A stretch of DNA of 22,581 nt from positions 1-22,581 of the forward strand of contig JBBSEZ010000126.1 in assembly GCA_038239195.1 (NCBI GenBank), given 5' to 3'. Origin of the DNA: JBBSEZ01 sp038239195. Its GTDB lineage: Bacteria > Planctomycetota > Planctomycetia > Gemmatales > Gemmataceae. The position numbers were made by a program, and so were the translations under genes. The notes beneath the pieces were generated by a model. That model was not told where the DNA came from and did no database searches. It saw only the letters and a list, made by a program, of their open reading frames with translations. Shown here one piece after another: positions 7,353 through 15,296 of the stretch. Position 1 is the first letter of the stretch; each line of letters opens with the position of its first letter.

Positions 7353-7523
7353 TCCTATTGAGTCGGAGCGGCCGGCGCCCCAGGAGGCACCTTCACTCAG
7401 GGCGTCGGCGAGCTCGGCCGGTGAGGGCGCTCGCGCCCCTCGACGGGCGCGGTGAGGCGGGGCATGCTGGGCGCAGGGGATGAGGCCCGGAACGATGGCC
7501 CCTTGCGTGCGGGAGGAGCAAAC

Positions 7524-8183
7524 GTGCGGACACGAATCGGCGTTTGGGTGGCCATCCTCGCGGTTTGCGCGGTGGCCGGGGCCCTGCCGGCGGCCCCGGG
7601 CGACGAGCCGTCCATCCAAGTTGTGTTCCTGCGCGAGCGGGACGGCAAGCCGCCCTTGAAACATGTCACGCTGAGGCTGACGCTGGTGAACCGGCAGGAC
7701 GTACCAGTGTGGTTCGTGCTGCCCTACTGGGGCGATAAGCGGTTGTCGAAGCAGGGCGTCTTCTTGAACGAGGATCCCACGCTGATGCCGTTCGGGGGCG
7801 GCCGATACGAAGGGCAGGGAGGCCCGGCGACGCGGTTGGACATGATCGTCCGGGAGGGATTCAAGGCGTTTCGCCTTCCCGCGAAGGGGCGACTGGTGCT
7901 GGACGGCTACGACGTCGCGTGCTGGAAAAAGGTTAGCGAGATGGTCGTGGTAGAAGCCAGGGAGCTGAAAGTGAACGGGAAGACGCCCCTGGAGAAGTGG
8001 CTGCCGTACGAGACGACGAGTGGGAAGGACGTGCGAGTGTCCGCGGCGACGCTGGGGGCGGGGGGAAGGAACCTCGATTGGGACGCAAAAAGGTTCCGGA
8101 AGCGGGACGACTACCGGAAAGAGGTCGTCGCCTCGGTCAAGGCCGAAGGCGTTCGGAGCTGGACGGTGCGTTGGGGCGAGTGA
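7524..8183 (+). CDS. Hypothetical secreted protein
   Basis: A 219-residue protein I do not recognise. Starting at GTG 7524 gives a short Arg-containing N-terminus and a classic signal peptide ending around Ala-Leu-Pro-Ala-Ala, and GGGAGGAG at 7511-7518 sits just upstream. The frame is open back to 7452, but that start would bury the signal behind 24 polar residues and lacks a ribosome site. The mature protein is rich in beta-prone segments ('HVTLRLTLVNRQDVPVWFVLPYW' region, about residues 46-70), reminiscent of an immunoglobulin-like or intracellular-protease-inhibitor-like sandwich; this is only an impression. It has its own promoter and is flanked on both sides by related intergenic repeats. 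Confidence 0.75.
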   Translation: MRTRIGVWVAILAVCAVAGALPAAPGDEPSIQVVFLRERDGKPPLKHVTLRLTLVNRQDVPVWFVLPYWGDKRLSKQGVFLNEDPTLMPFGGGRYEGQGGPATRLDMIVREGFKAFRLPAKGRLVLDGYDVACWKKVSEMVVVEARELKVNGKTPLEKWLPYETTSGKDVRVSAATLGAGGRNLDWDAKRFRKRDDYRKEVVASVKAEGVRSWTVRWGE

Positions 8184-8624
8184 AGTTTCTCGGAGCTCGT
8201 GGAGCGCGGCGCGGCAGTCAACAAAAAGAGGTCCTTCTGCTCTCCGAAGAGGGTACGGCGCTCGGGTAGACTGCGCGAAGGGCAGGTCGATGTCCTCGAC
8301 GGCGCCCGCCTCGCGCGAAAACCCGGCCCTCGCGAAGTGATGCGTCGCCAGCGGGCTTGTCGCCCACGGTCGGCCGGTGGCTCGCAAAGCGAAGCGGCGC
8401 ACCGTCACCACACCGGGTTAACGGTGGCCGGCGGGCCCGTCACGCGCGGGGGCTAACGACTCGAAGGTTGCCGTGTCAACGATTGGGCCATCAAGAGGAG
8501 GCCCCGAACCACTTTTCTCGCCAGCGCTGGGCTCGAGCCGAAACGTCAACTGCGCCCCACCGCGACACCTCTTCCCCGCTCCGGGGTTGAATGGAAATGG
8601 GATTTGGAGGTGCTGGCACCCGAC
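8184..8624. other. Intergenic region with diverged repeat copy
   Basis: No gene is supported here. Positions 8237-8276 match 7024-7063 (30 of 40 bases), and 8422-8443 match 7144-7164 with one substitution and one inserted base, in the same order and orientation as on the other side of the 7524 gene. An imperfect hairpin pairs CACCGT (8400-8405) with ACGGTG (8421-8426). No good promoter or terminator was found. Confidence 0.5.
8237..8276 (+). repeat. Diverged copy of the 7024-7063 segment
   Basis: Ungapped match to 7024-7063 at 30 of 40 bases, 1213 bases further on and in the same orientation. Confidence 0.5.
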
Positions 8625-9035
8625 ATGCACGAGCCGTGGTATCGAGAAGGACTGCGCTTCACCTGCACCCGCTGCGGGCACTGTTGCACCGGCGAGCCGG
8701 GCTACGTGTGGGTAGGCGACGACGACCTGGCCGCCCTCGCGGAACACCTCGGCGAGCCGGCCCATCAGGTGCGAGCGCTCTACACCCGCGAGGGGCCGCG
8801 CGGGCGAACCTTGCGCGAGAAGCTCAACGGCGACTGCGTGTTCTTCGAGCGCGGCCAGGGCTGCACGGTCTACTCGGCCCGCCCGCCCCAGTGTCGCACC
8901 TGGCCGTTCTGGGAGAGCAACGTCGAGTCGCCCGAGAGCTGGCAGCAAACGCGCGACGTCTGCCCGGGCTCGGGGCAGGGCGAGCTCATTCCCGCCGCAG
9001 AAATCGGTCGGCGCTTGAAGATCATCGTGCTGTGA
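8625..9035 (+). CDS. YkgJ-family cysteine-cluster protein
   Basis: A 136-residue protein of the YkgJ / 'zinc- or iron-chelating' cysteine-cluster family. Near the N-terminus is Cys14-x2-Cys17-x2-Cys20-Cys21, and further cysteines follow in 'GDCVFF', 'GCTVY', 'QCRTWPFW' and 'DVCPG', the spacing that family members use to bind a metal or iron-sulfur centre. The biochemical role of the family is not settled. ATG 8625 is chosen because it lies just ahead of the conserved 'EPWYREGLRF' start; GGAGG at 8606-8610 is 14 bases away, which is long. A TTG at 8604 would add seven residues and is possible. It precedes the cytochrome gene by 58 bases on the same strand. Confidence 0.85.
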   Translation: MHEPWYREGLRFTCTRCGHCCTGEPGYVWVGDDDLAALAEHLGEPAHQVRALYTREGPRGRTLREKLNGDCVFFERGQGCTVYSARPPQCRTWPFWESNVESPESWQQTRDVCPGSGQGELIPAAEIGRRLKIIVL

Positions 9036-9093
9036 CCGATAATCGAGAGAAGCGAACGATTCCTCCCTGGCGCCGGGCCGATCAGCCGCGGCG

Positions 9094-11412
9094 ATGGTTT
9101 CCATGACCGCAGTCCTCCATGTCCTCTGTCCGGGCTGCAAGGTGGCGCTCCAACTCCCCGCAATGGGTGCGGAGCAGGCCGTCCGCTGCCCGCGCTGCCA
9201 TGCCGTCATGCGCGTCAAGCCGCCCGCCCCGCCTTCCCCGCGCATCGTGGTTCCGCCGCCCCTTCCGCCCGCCAGGCGCTCCGTCGCGCCCCCGCCAGCT
9301 CCCACCAACCGGGCCCGCAACACGCCGCTCCGGCAACCGCGCCGCCAGCCGAGGGCCGAGCCCGCCCCAACGCCTCGCGCACCGGCGCCCCTCGGGAAGG
9401 GGGGAGCGTGGAAGGTGCCCGCCCTGGTCCTCGCCGTTTTTCTCCTGGCCGGCACCGCGGGCGCCGCCGGCTGGTCGCGCATCAGCGCCGTGCTCGTGCC
9501 CTCTTCCCCTGCGTCCGCTGCGCCGCCGGACACCGTGTCCACGCCGAGCCCTCTCGCCCCCCTGGTGGTGGCAGAGAAGAAGGCCCCCGCCGGCAAGGGC
9601 CCCGCTTCGACCGAGCGCCCGGCGCCCTCGGCCAGCCATCCAACGTTCGCCAAGGACGTCGCCCCGCTCGTCAACAAGTACTGCATCCGCTGCCACAGCA
9701 CCCTGAAGGCCAAGGGCGGCGTCGCGCTCGACCGCGACAAGGACGATGGCGCCGTCCAGAAGAATCGCGCCCTCTGGGAGCGCGTTGCCGACAACCTCCG
9801 CTCCGGCGAGATGCCGCCCGCCGGGGCGCGCCGCCCGAGCGCCGGCGAGATGGAGGTCCTGAACGCCTGGCTCGACGGGGCGCTCAAGGTCGATTGCAAC
9901 CTGCCCCGAAGCCCGGGCCGCGTCACCGCCCGCCGGCTCAACCGGGCCGAGTACAACAACACCGTCCGCGACCTCGTCGGGGCCACGTTCCAGCCCGCCA
10001 ACGACTTCCCGGCCGACGACGTCGGCTATGGCTTCGACAACATCGGCGACGTGCTGTCGCTGCCGCCGCTGCTCATGGAAAAATACCTCGACGCCGCCGA
10101 GCAGATCATCGAAAAGGCGTTCCAGGCCCCCGAGCTGCGCCGCCGGATCATGGCGCGCCCGCCCCGCGAGAAGGGCGCCCTCCGCGAGAACCTCCGCCAG
10201 TTCATCACGCGCGCCTATCGCCGCCCGGTCGCCGAGGCGGAGCTCGACCGCTACTTGCGCCTGCACAAGTCGGTGCGCGACAAAGGAGAGTCGCCCGAGG
10301 TGGCCCTCAAGACCGCGCTCCAGGCGGTGTTGGTGTCGGCCCACTTCCTCTTCCGCATCGAGCAAGATCCGCCGGCGGGCAGCGACGCCCGCGCGCTGAA
10401 CGACTTCGAGCTGGCGAGCCGGCTGTCCTACTTCCTGTGGAGCAGCATGCCCGACGAGGAGCTGTTCAAGCACTGCCGCAACAAGACGCTGCGCAGGCCG
10501 GGCGTGCTCGAGGCACAGGTGCGCCGCATGCTGACCGACCGCAAGGCGCGCGCCCTGGCCGACAACTTCGCGGGGCAGTGGTTGCAGACGCGCAACCTGG
10601 CCAGCTTCAATCCCGACCCCAAGCGCTTCCCGACCTGGAACGCGCCCCTTCGCAACGCGATGGTGATGGAGACGGAGCTCTTCTTCCTGCACGTGGTCCA
10701 GGAAGACCGCAGCGTCCTCGACTTCATCAACGCCGATTACACCTTCGTCAACGAGCGCCTGGCCCGCCACTACGGGCTGACGGGCGTGACCGGCGAGAAC
10801 TTCCGCAAGGTCGCGCTGACCGGCACGGCGCGAGGCGGGGTGTTGACGCATGCCAGTGTGTTGGCGGTGACGTCCAACCCAACGCGCACCTCGCCGGTGA
10901 AGCGCGGCAAGTGGATACTCGACAACATCCTCGGCACCCCGCCGCCCCCGCCGCCTCCCGACGTGGAAGAACTGGAGGAGAAGGGCGAACTGAAGGGCAC
11001 CCTGCGGCAGCGGATGGAGCAGCACCGGGTCAACCCGAGCTGTGCTTCGTGCCACCAGCGCATGGACCCGTTGGGCTTCGGCTTCGAGAACTTCGACGCC
11101 ATCGGGGCGTGGCGCGCCCGCGAGGGCCGACACCCCATCGACGCCTCCGGCGTGCTGCCGGGCGGGGCGAAGTTCAATGGCCCCGTCGAGCTCAAGGCCG
11201 TCCTGGCCAGGAAGAAAGACCTGTTCGCCAAGTGCCTGACCGAGAAACTGCTCACCTACGCGCTCGGCCGGGGCGTCGAGCGCTCCGACCACTGTTTCGT
11301 GGAAGAGATCGCCGGCAACCTGGCGAAAGGCGACCACAAGTTCTCGCGGCTGGTCCTCGAGATCGTCAAGAGCGACCCGTTCCAAAAGCGTGCCCGAGGG
11401 GGAAAGAAATGA
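9094..11412 (+). CDS. DUF1592-type dihaem protein with N-terminal zinc ribbon
   Basis: A 772-residue modular protein. Residues 12-35 form a zinc ribbon (Cys12, Cys15, Cys32, Cys35) of the kind seen at the start of many planctomycete proteins. A Pro/Arg-rich spacer leads to one transmembrane segment (about 107-126), so the ribbon would be cytoplasmic and the rest outside. A c-type haem motif CIRCH follows (Cys197, Cys200, His201). Then come DUF1587 (about 278-342, 'LNRAEYNNTVRDL'), DUF1595 (about 362-423), DUF1592 (about 434-560), DUF1588 (about 577-676, with a second haem motif CASCH at 650-654) and DUF1585 (about 690-765). Such proteins are abundant in planctomycetes and are thought to be extracytoplasmic redox proteins; the substrate is unknown. 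ATG 9103 is an alternative start. Its stop overlaps the DUF1552 gene (ATGA), so the two are translationally coupled. Confidence 0.9.
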   Translation: MVSMTAVLHVLCPGCKVALQLPAMGAEQAVRCPRCHAVMRVKPPAPPSPRIVVPPPLPPARRSVAPPPAPTNRARNTPLRQPRRQPRAEPAPTPRAPAPLGKGGAWKVPALVLAVFLLAGTAGAAGWSRISAVLVPSSPASAAPPDTVSTPSPLAPLVVAEKKAPAGKGPASTERPAPSASHPTFAKDVAPLVNKYCIRCHSTLKAKGGVALDRDKDDGAVQKNRALWERVADNLRSGEMPPAGARRPSAGEMEVLNAWLDGALKVDCNLPRSPGRVTARRLNRAEYNNTVRDLVGATFQPANDFPADDVGYGFDNIGDVLSLPPLLMEKYLDAAEQIIEKAFQAPELRRRIMARPPREKGALRENLRQFITRAYRRPVAEAELDRYLRLHKSVRDKGESPEVALKTALQAVLVSAHFLFRIEQDPPAGSDARALNDFELASRLSYFLWSSMPDEELFKHCRNKTLRRPGVLEAQVRRMLTDRKARALADNFAGQWLQTRNLASFNPDPKRFPTWNAPLRNAMVMETELFFLHVVQEDRSVLDFINADYTFVNERLARHYGLTGVTGENFRKVALTGTARGGVLTHASVLAVTSNPTRTSPVKRGKWILDNILGTPPPPPPPDVEELEEKGELKGTLRQRMEQHRVNPSCASCHQRMDPLGFGFENFDAIGAWRAREGRHPIDASGVLPGGAKFNGPVELKAVLARKKDLFAKCLTEKLLTYALGRGVERSDHCFVEEIAGNLAKGDHKFSRLVLEIVKSDPFQKRARGGKK

Positions 11413-12755
11413 GAGACCATCTGCTGCTGTCGCGTCGGACCGTGCTCCAGGGGGTCGGCGCCACCGTCGCCCTGCCTCTGCTGGAGGCGATGATGCCCGA
11501 GACGGTCTTTGGCGCGCCCGCTGCCACCGCTGCCACGGCCCCCAAGCGCATGGCGTTCCTCTACGTGCCCAACGGCAAGCACATGCCCGACTGGACGCCG
11601 AAAACCGTCGGCGCTTCCTTCGAGCTCCCGGCCACACTGAAGCCGCTGGCGCCTTACAAGTCGGACATGCTGGTGCTGACGGGGCTGACCTGCGACAAGG
11701 CCCGGCCACACGGCGATGGGCCCGGGGACCACGCCCGCGCCATGGCGGCCTTTCTGACGGGCGCCCAGCCGCGCAAGACCTCGGGGGCCGACATCCGCGT
11801 GGGGCTCTCGGTCGATCAACTCGCGGCCCAGCGCGTGGGCAAGGCGACGCGCTTCGCCTCGCTGGAGGTCGGCTGCGAGGGCGGGCGCACGGCCGGGAAT
11901 TGCGACTCTGGCTATAGCTGTGCCTACTCCTCGACGGTGTCGTGGCGCACCGAATCGACGCCCGTCGCCAAGGAGGTCAACCCGCGCCTGGTCTTCGACC
12001 GACTCTTCGCGGGCGGGGGCGCCCCGGGCACGGGCAGGCGCGACCTGCTGCGCCGCAGCGTCCTCGACTTCGTCGCCGAGGACGCCCGCGGGCTCAAGGC
12101 CCGGCTCGGAGCGGCCGACCAGCGCAAGCTCGAGGAGTACCTGAGCGGGGTGCGCGAGATCGAGCAACGGCTGGCGCGGATGGACAAGGTGGAGGTGAAA
12201 GGGGCGCCCAAGGGGGCGGTGCGGCCGAGCGGAATGCCGCGGGGCTACGAGGAACACCTGCGCCTGATGGCCGACATGCTGGTGCTGGCGTTCCAGGCCG
12301 ACCTGACGCGCATCGCCACCTTCGTCTTCGCCAACGAGGGGAGCAATCGGCCCTACCGCGACATTGGGGTGTCCGAGGGGCACCACGACCTCTCGCACCA
12401 CGGCCGCAACGCCCAGAAGCAGGCCAAAATCCAGAAGATCAACCTCTTCCACGTCTCGCAGCTCGCCTACCTGCTGGGCAAGCTCAAGGGCGTGCGCGAG
12501 GGCAGCGGGACGTTGCTCGACAGCTGCATGATCGCCTACGGGAGTGGGAACAGCGACGGCAATCGGCACAACCACGACGACCTGCCCCTGCTGGTGCTGG
12601 GCAAGGGCGGCGGGACGATCAAGCCGGGCCGGCACGTCAAGTATCCGAAGGACACGCCGCTCAACAATCTGTGGCTGTCGATGCTGGACCGGATGGGGGT
12701 GCGCGTGGAGCGCTTCGGAGACAGCAAGGGGCGGCTGGCGCAGCTCGATGCGTGA
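11409..12755 (+). CDS. DUF1552 family Tat-exported protein
   Basis: A 448-residue protein of the DUF1552 family. The N-terminus has a twin-arginine signal (Ser8-Arg9-Arg10-Thr-Val-Leu) followed by a hydrophobic stretch ending near 'VFGAPA', so it is probably exported folded, perhaps with a metal. Conserved-looking blocks include 'RMAFLYVPNGKH', 'HGDGPGDHARAMAAFLTG', 'EGHHDLSHHG' and 'YGSGNSDGNRHNHDDLP', all rich in His and Asp. These fit a metal-dependent hydrolase-like site of the alkaline-phosphatase/DUF1501 type, but no activity is established. ATG 11409 overlaps the preceding stop by four bases. DUF1592-type cytochromes and DUF1552 proteins are regularly found side by side in planctomycetes, and the two probably act together outside the cytoplasm. 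Confidence 0.9.
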   Translation: MRDHLLLSRRTVLQGVGATVALPLLEAMMPETVFGAPAATAATAPKRMAFLYVPNGKHMPDWTPKTVGASFELPATLKPLAPYKSDMLVLTGLTCDKARPHGDGPGDHARAMAAFLTGAQPRKTSGADIRVGLSVDQLAAQRVGKATRFASLEVGCEGGRTAGNCDSGYSCAYSSTVSWRTESTPVAKEVNPRLVFDRLFAGGGAPGTGRRDLLRRSVLDFVAEDARGLKARLGAADQRKLEEYLSGVREIEQRLARMDKVEVKGAPKGAVRPSGMPRGYEEHLRLMADMLVLAFQADLTRIATFVFANEGSNRPYRDIGVSEGHHDLSHHGRNAQKQAKIQKINLFHVSQLAYLLGKLKGVREGSGTLLDSCMIAYGSGNSDGNRHNHDDLPLLVLGKGGGTIKPGRHVKYPKDTPLNNLWLSMLDRMGVRVERFGDSKGRLAQLDA

Positions 12756-12791
12756 GTGAGCGCAGGACTACTTCGCACGATGCCCATAGGG

Positions 12792-12813
12792 GGGCCCGCG
12801 GGGCCCTGCGGGC
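12792..12813. other. GC-rich hairpin between DUF1552 and DUF433 genes
   Basis: GGGCCC at 12792-12797 pairs with GGGCCC at 12801-12806; alternatively GCCCGC at 12794-12799 pairs with GCGGGC at 12808-12813. No run of T follows on either strand, so a terminator role is doubtful; attenuation or chance are alternatives. Confidence 0.35.
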
Positions 12814-12835
12814 TGTCGTGTCCGGGAGGGGAACG

Positions 12836-13159
12836 ATGACAGCAGTGACGGCATCTGGAGCGCCGCACGTGTTGCTGGATGACCAGGGGCGCGCCTGGGT
12901 GGACGACACCAGCATCAAGGTCATCGAGGTGGCCCTCGATAAGCTGGGGTACGGGATGAGCCCCGAGGAGACCCACCAAGAGCACTACGGGCGTCTCTCG
13001 CTGGCACAAATCCACGCCGCGCTGGCCTATTACTACGATCATCAGGCCAAGTTCGATGCCGAGATCGAACGCCAGGTCAAGGAAGTGGACCGGCTGCGCG
13101 CGGCGAGCCTCGATTCCCCCGCCCGGCAGAAACTGCGGGCCCTTGGGAAAGTGCCTTGA
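12836..13159 (+). CDS. DUF433 antitoxin-like protein
   Basis: A 107-residue protein of the DUF433 (COG2442) family, predicted antitoxins with a small helix-turn-helix-like fold. The recognisable core is residues about 10-75: 'VLLDDQGRAWVDDTSIKVIEVALDKLGYGMSPEE' then 'LSLAQIHAALAYYYDH'. A charged C-terminal extension (about 76-107) is longer than in typical members and could wrap the toxin. ATG 12836 follows GGGAGGGG (12824-12831). Its TGA overlaps the TTG start of the DUF5615 gene, the usual antitoxin-first arrangement. If it behaves like other antitoxins it would repress its own promoter; I found no clear operator. Confidence 0.85.
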   Translation: MTAVTASGAPHVLLDDQGRAWVDDTSIKVIEVALDKLGYGMSPEETHQEHYGRLSLAQIHAALAYYYDHQAKFDAEIERQVKEVDRLRAASLDSPARQKLRALGKVP

Positions 13160-13503
13160 CGCTTCAGATTTACATGGACGTGAGCGTGCATGGTGCCATC
13201 GCGCGGGGGCTCCGCCACCGTGGTGTGACCGTGTTGACGGCACAGGAAGACGGGACCGACCAGCTCGATGACCCCGCCCTCTTGGATCGCGCGACGGCAC
13301 TCGGCTTTGTGTTGTTCACGACCGACACCGACTTCCTGATTGAGGGCGCGCGACGGCAGAGAGCAGGGGAGCCGTTCTCGGGCATCGTCTTCGCCCACCA
13401 GCAGCAGGTTCCGGTCGGACGTTGTATCGATGACCTCGAAGTGATGGGTACGCTGCTCGATCCGCCCGATATGATGAACCGGGTGGAGTATTTGCCCCTG
13501 TGA
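13156..13503 (+). CDS. DUF5615 PIN-like toxin candidate
   Basis: A 115-residue protein of the DUF5615 (COG4634) family, a PIN-related nuclease fold predicted to be the toxin partner of DUF433. The acidic residues expected at the metal site are visible: Asp8 after the first strand, Asp38/Asp39, and Asp57 and Asp59 in 'LFTTDTDF'. The start is TTG 13156, overlapping the DUF433 stop by four bases with GGGAAAG upstream; a rare start plus overlap would keep toxin synthesis low and coupled to antitoxin. RNA cleavage is the likely activity by analogy with VapC, but this family has little direct evidence. The pair is intact, with no truncation or lost acidic residue. Confidence 0.85.
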   Translation: MTLQIYMDVSVHGAIARGLRHRGVTVLTAQEDGTDQLDDPALLDRATALGFVLFTTDTDFLIEGARRQRAGEPFSGIVFAHQQQVPVGRCIDDLEVMGTLLDPPDMMNRVEYLPL

Positions 13504-13507
13504 GGGC

Positions 13508-14005
13508 ATGTTCGTTTCTCCGGGGCCACGCATGCCCATCCCCTTGCGCCGCGCCGTCTTGGAGCTCTATCAGGCCGTCGATCGGGACGTCCGCCTTGCC
13601 GGCCCCGTCTGCGTCTCGAGCGGTCGCTGCTGCCGCTTCAAGGAATACGGCCACGTCCTCTACGTCAGCAACCTCGAGGCCGAGGTGCTGCTCGCCGCCG
13701 CCCCGCCCTACGACGCCGGCGCCGTCACGCCCGATTTCTGCCCCTTCCAGCAAGGCAACCTCTGCACGGCGCGCGAGCCGCGCCCGCTCGGCTGTCGCGT
13801 CTACTACTGCGACCCGAATTATCAAGAAAAGGCCGGCGAGCTCACCGAGGCCTACTTGCGCCGCCTGAAGGAACTGGCCGACGCCCAGGGCGTCGAATGG
13901 CGCTACGCCCCCTTGCACTACTTCCTGACCCACCCCGAAGACGCCACGACCGGGCCCGACGCCTTCCCCGCCGGGGAGAGAGTGGCAGACGCACCCACTC
14001 CGTGA
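13508..14005 (+). CDS. Cysteine-cluster (YkgJ-like) protein
   Basis: A 165-residue protein with a cysteine set of the YkgJ type: Cys35, then Cys41-Cys42 in 'SGRCCRF', Cys78 ('FCPFQ'), Cys86 ('LCTARE'), Cys96 ('GCRVYY') and Cys101. These probably bind a metal ion or iron-sulfur cluster; the cellular role is unknown. It differs in spacing from the 8625-9035 protein and is not a recent duplicate. The start is uncertain: ATG 13508 has a GAGGG too close to work well, while ATG 13532 (157 residues) has a weak GGGG at a better distance; the longer form is given. It follows the toxin gene by a few bases and precedes the beta-propeller gene by 39. Confidence 0.8.
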   Translation: MFVSPGPRMPIPLRRAVLELYQAVDRDVRLAGPVCVSSGRCCRFKEYGHVLYVSNLEAEVLLAAAPPYDAGAVTPDFCPFQQGNLCTAREPRPLGCRVYYCDPNYQEKAGELTEAYLRRLKELADAQGVEWRYAPLHYFLTHPEDATTGPDAFPAGERVADAPTP

Positions 14006-14044
14006 AAGGTCGCGCCCGCGTCGTCCACAAGGAGGACCGCTGCC

Positions 14045-15283
14045 ATGATTCGCTTGCGCTGGTTGCCCCTGTTTCTCTTGTTGTGTTCCCCCGCCGCCGC
14101 CGCGGACTGGCCACAATGGCTCGGGCCAACCCGGGACTGCGTTTCGACCGAGACGGTCAAGCCGTGGAAGGGCGAGCTGAAGGTGCTTTGGCGCAAGCCC
14201 GTCGGCCCAGGGCACAGCTCGCCGGTCGTCGCCGGGGGCAAGGTCTATCTGCACGCGCAGGTGCCGGGCAAGGAGGAGGAGGCGATCACCGCCTTCGACG
14301 CCGTGACGGGCAAGAAGGAGTGGAGCACCCCCTACGCGCGCGACAAGTTCTTCAGTCCGTTCGGCACCGGCCCGCAGGCCACCCCGGCGGTCTCGGGTGG
14401 GCAGGTCTTTTCGTTCGGTTCGACCGGCGTGCTGGCCTGCTTCGACGCCGCCAAGGGCGAGCTCCAGTGGAAGGTGGACACCCGCAAGGACTTCAAGGCC
14501 AAGGCGCTCTTCTTCGGCGCCGCCTGCTCGCCGCTGGTCGAGGGCGCCAACGTCCTCGTCAACGTCGGCGGCAAGGGCGCTTCGGTGGTGGCATTCAAGA
14601 AGGACAAGGGCGAGGTCGCCTGGAAAGCGCTGAACGACCCGCCCAGCTACTCCTCGGGCGTCGCCTTCGGCAACGGCCCGGAGCGGCAAGTCGTGTTCCT
14701 GACGCAGAAAGGCATTCGCTCCTTGAGCCCAAAGGACGGCACGCTCTTCTGGGAAATCCCGCTGGTAGACAAGCTCAACGAAAGCTCGACGACACCGGTC
14801 CGCGCCGGCGACGTGCTGCTGGCCAGCTCCGTCACGTTCGGGATGCTCGGCGCCGAACTAGAGACGAAAGACGGCAAGCCGTCGGCGAAGCGCATCTGGC
14901 ACAACCCGAAACTGACCTGCTACTTCTCGACGCCGATCCCCGTCGGCAAGGAGCACGTCTACGCGGTTACCGGCGTGGCCTCGCTGCTCAGGCCGTCGTC
15001 GTCGCTCCACTGCGTCGAGGTGAAGACGGGCAAGGTGCTGTGGACGAAGGAGAAGGTCGGCAAGTATCACGCCGCCATGTTGCGCACGGCCGACAACAAG
15101 CTCCTCATGCTCAGCGACCTCGGCGACCTTGTCCTGATCGACCCCAACCCGAAGGCGTATCGCGAACTGGCGCGGAGCAGTGTCGTCAAGAAGGAGCAAA
15201 TCTGGGCGCACCCGGCGCTGTCGAACGGGCGCGTCTACTTGCGCGACGAGAAGGAGTTGATCTGTCTACAGTTGCCGGAGTGA
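14045..15283 (+). CDS. Secreted PQQ-like beta-propeller protein
   Basis: A 412-residue protein with a short signal peptide (ending at Ala-Ala-Ala-Ala-Asp) followed at once by 'WPQWLGP', the usual opening of planctomycete outer-space beta-propeller proteins. The rest consists of repeated PQQ-type blades of the form 'A-F-D-A-x-T-G-K-x-x-W', for example 'FDAVTGKKEW', 'FDAAKGELQW', 'VEVKTGKVLW'. There is no dehydrogenase active-site signature, so it is probably a structural or binding propeller rather than a quinoprotein enzyme. ATG 14045 has GGAGGA at 14031-14036. It ends 13 bases from the convergent Uma2 gene with no hairpin between. Confidence 0.88.
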   Translation: MIRLRWLPLFLLLCSPAAAADWPQWLGPTRDCVSTETVKPWKGELKVLWRKPVGPGHSSPVVAGGKVYLHAQVPGKEEEAITAFDAVTGKKEWSTPYARDKFFSPFGTGPQATPAVSGGQVFSFGSTGVLACFDAAKGELQWKVDTRKDFKAKALFFGAACSPLVEGANVLVNVGGKGASVVAFKKDKGEVAWKALNDPPSYSSGVAFGNGPERQVVFLTQKGIRSLSPKDGTLFWEIPLVDKLNESSTTPVRAGDVLLASSVTFGMLGAELETKDGKPSAKRIWHNPKLTCYFSTPIPVGKEHVYAVTGVASLLRPSSSLHCVEVKTGKVLWTKEKVGKYHAAMLRTADNKLLMLSDLGDLVLIDPNPKAYRELARSSVVKKEQIWAHPALSNGRVYLRDEKELICLQLPE

Positions 15284-15296
15284 GGCGGGGCCGTGC

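Larger units (their letters stand above)
6939..7523. other. Repeat-bearing intergenic region
   Basis: No gene is supported in these 585 bases. They contain two 67-base direct repeats (7086-7152 and 7209-7275), a third 23-base partial copy between them (7158-7180), a 40-base segment at 7024-7063 that recurs in diverged form at 8237-8276, and the promoter of the following gene at 7323-7352. Open frames crossing it on both strands are low-complexity Arg/Gly/Pro translations and were left out. Confidence 0.6.

Noticed and set aside
9408..11408. Upstream extension of the DUF1552 gene
   Set aside because: It is an out-of-frame reading of the cytochrome gene; the Tat signal begins at 11409.
9082..11709. 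875-codon open frame on the minus strand
   Set aside because: Antisense shadow of the DUF1592-type gene; no recognisable motif and no ribosome site.
12792..12813. GC-rich hairpin as a terminator of the DUF1552 gene
   Set aside because: No T run follows; kept only as an uncertain hairpin.
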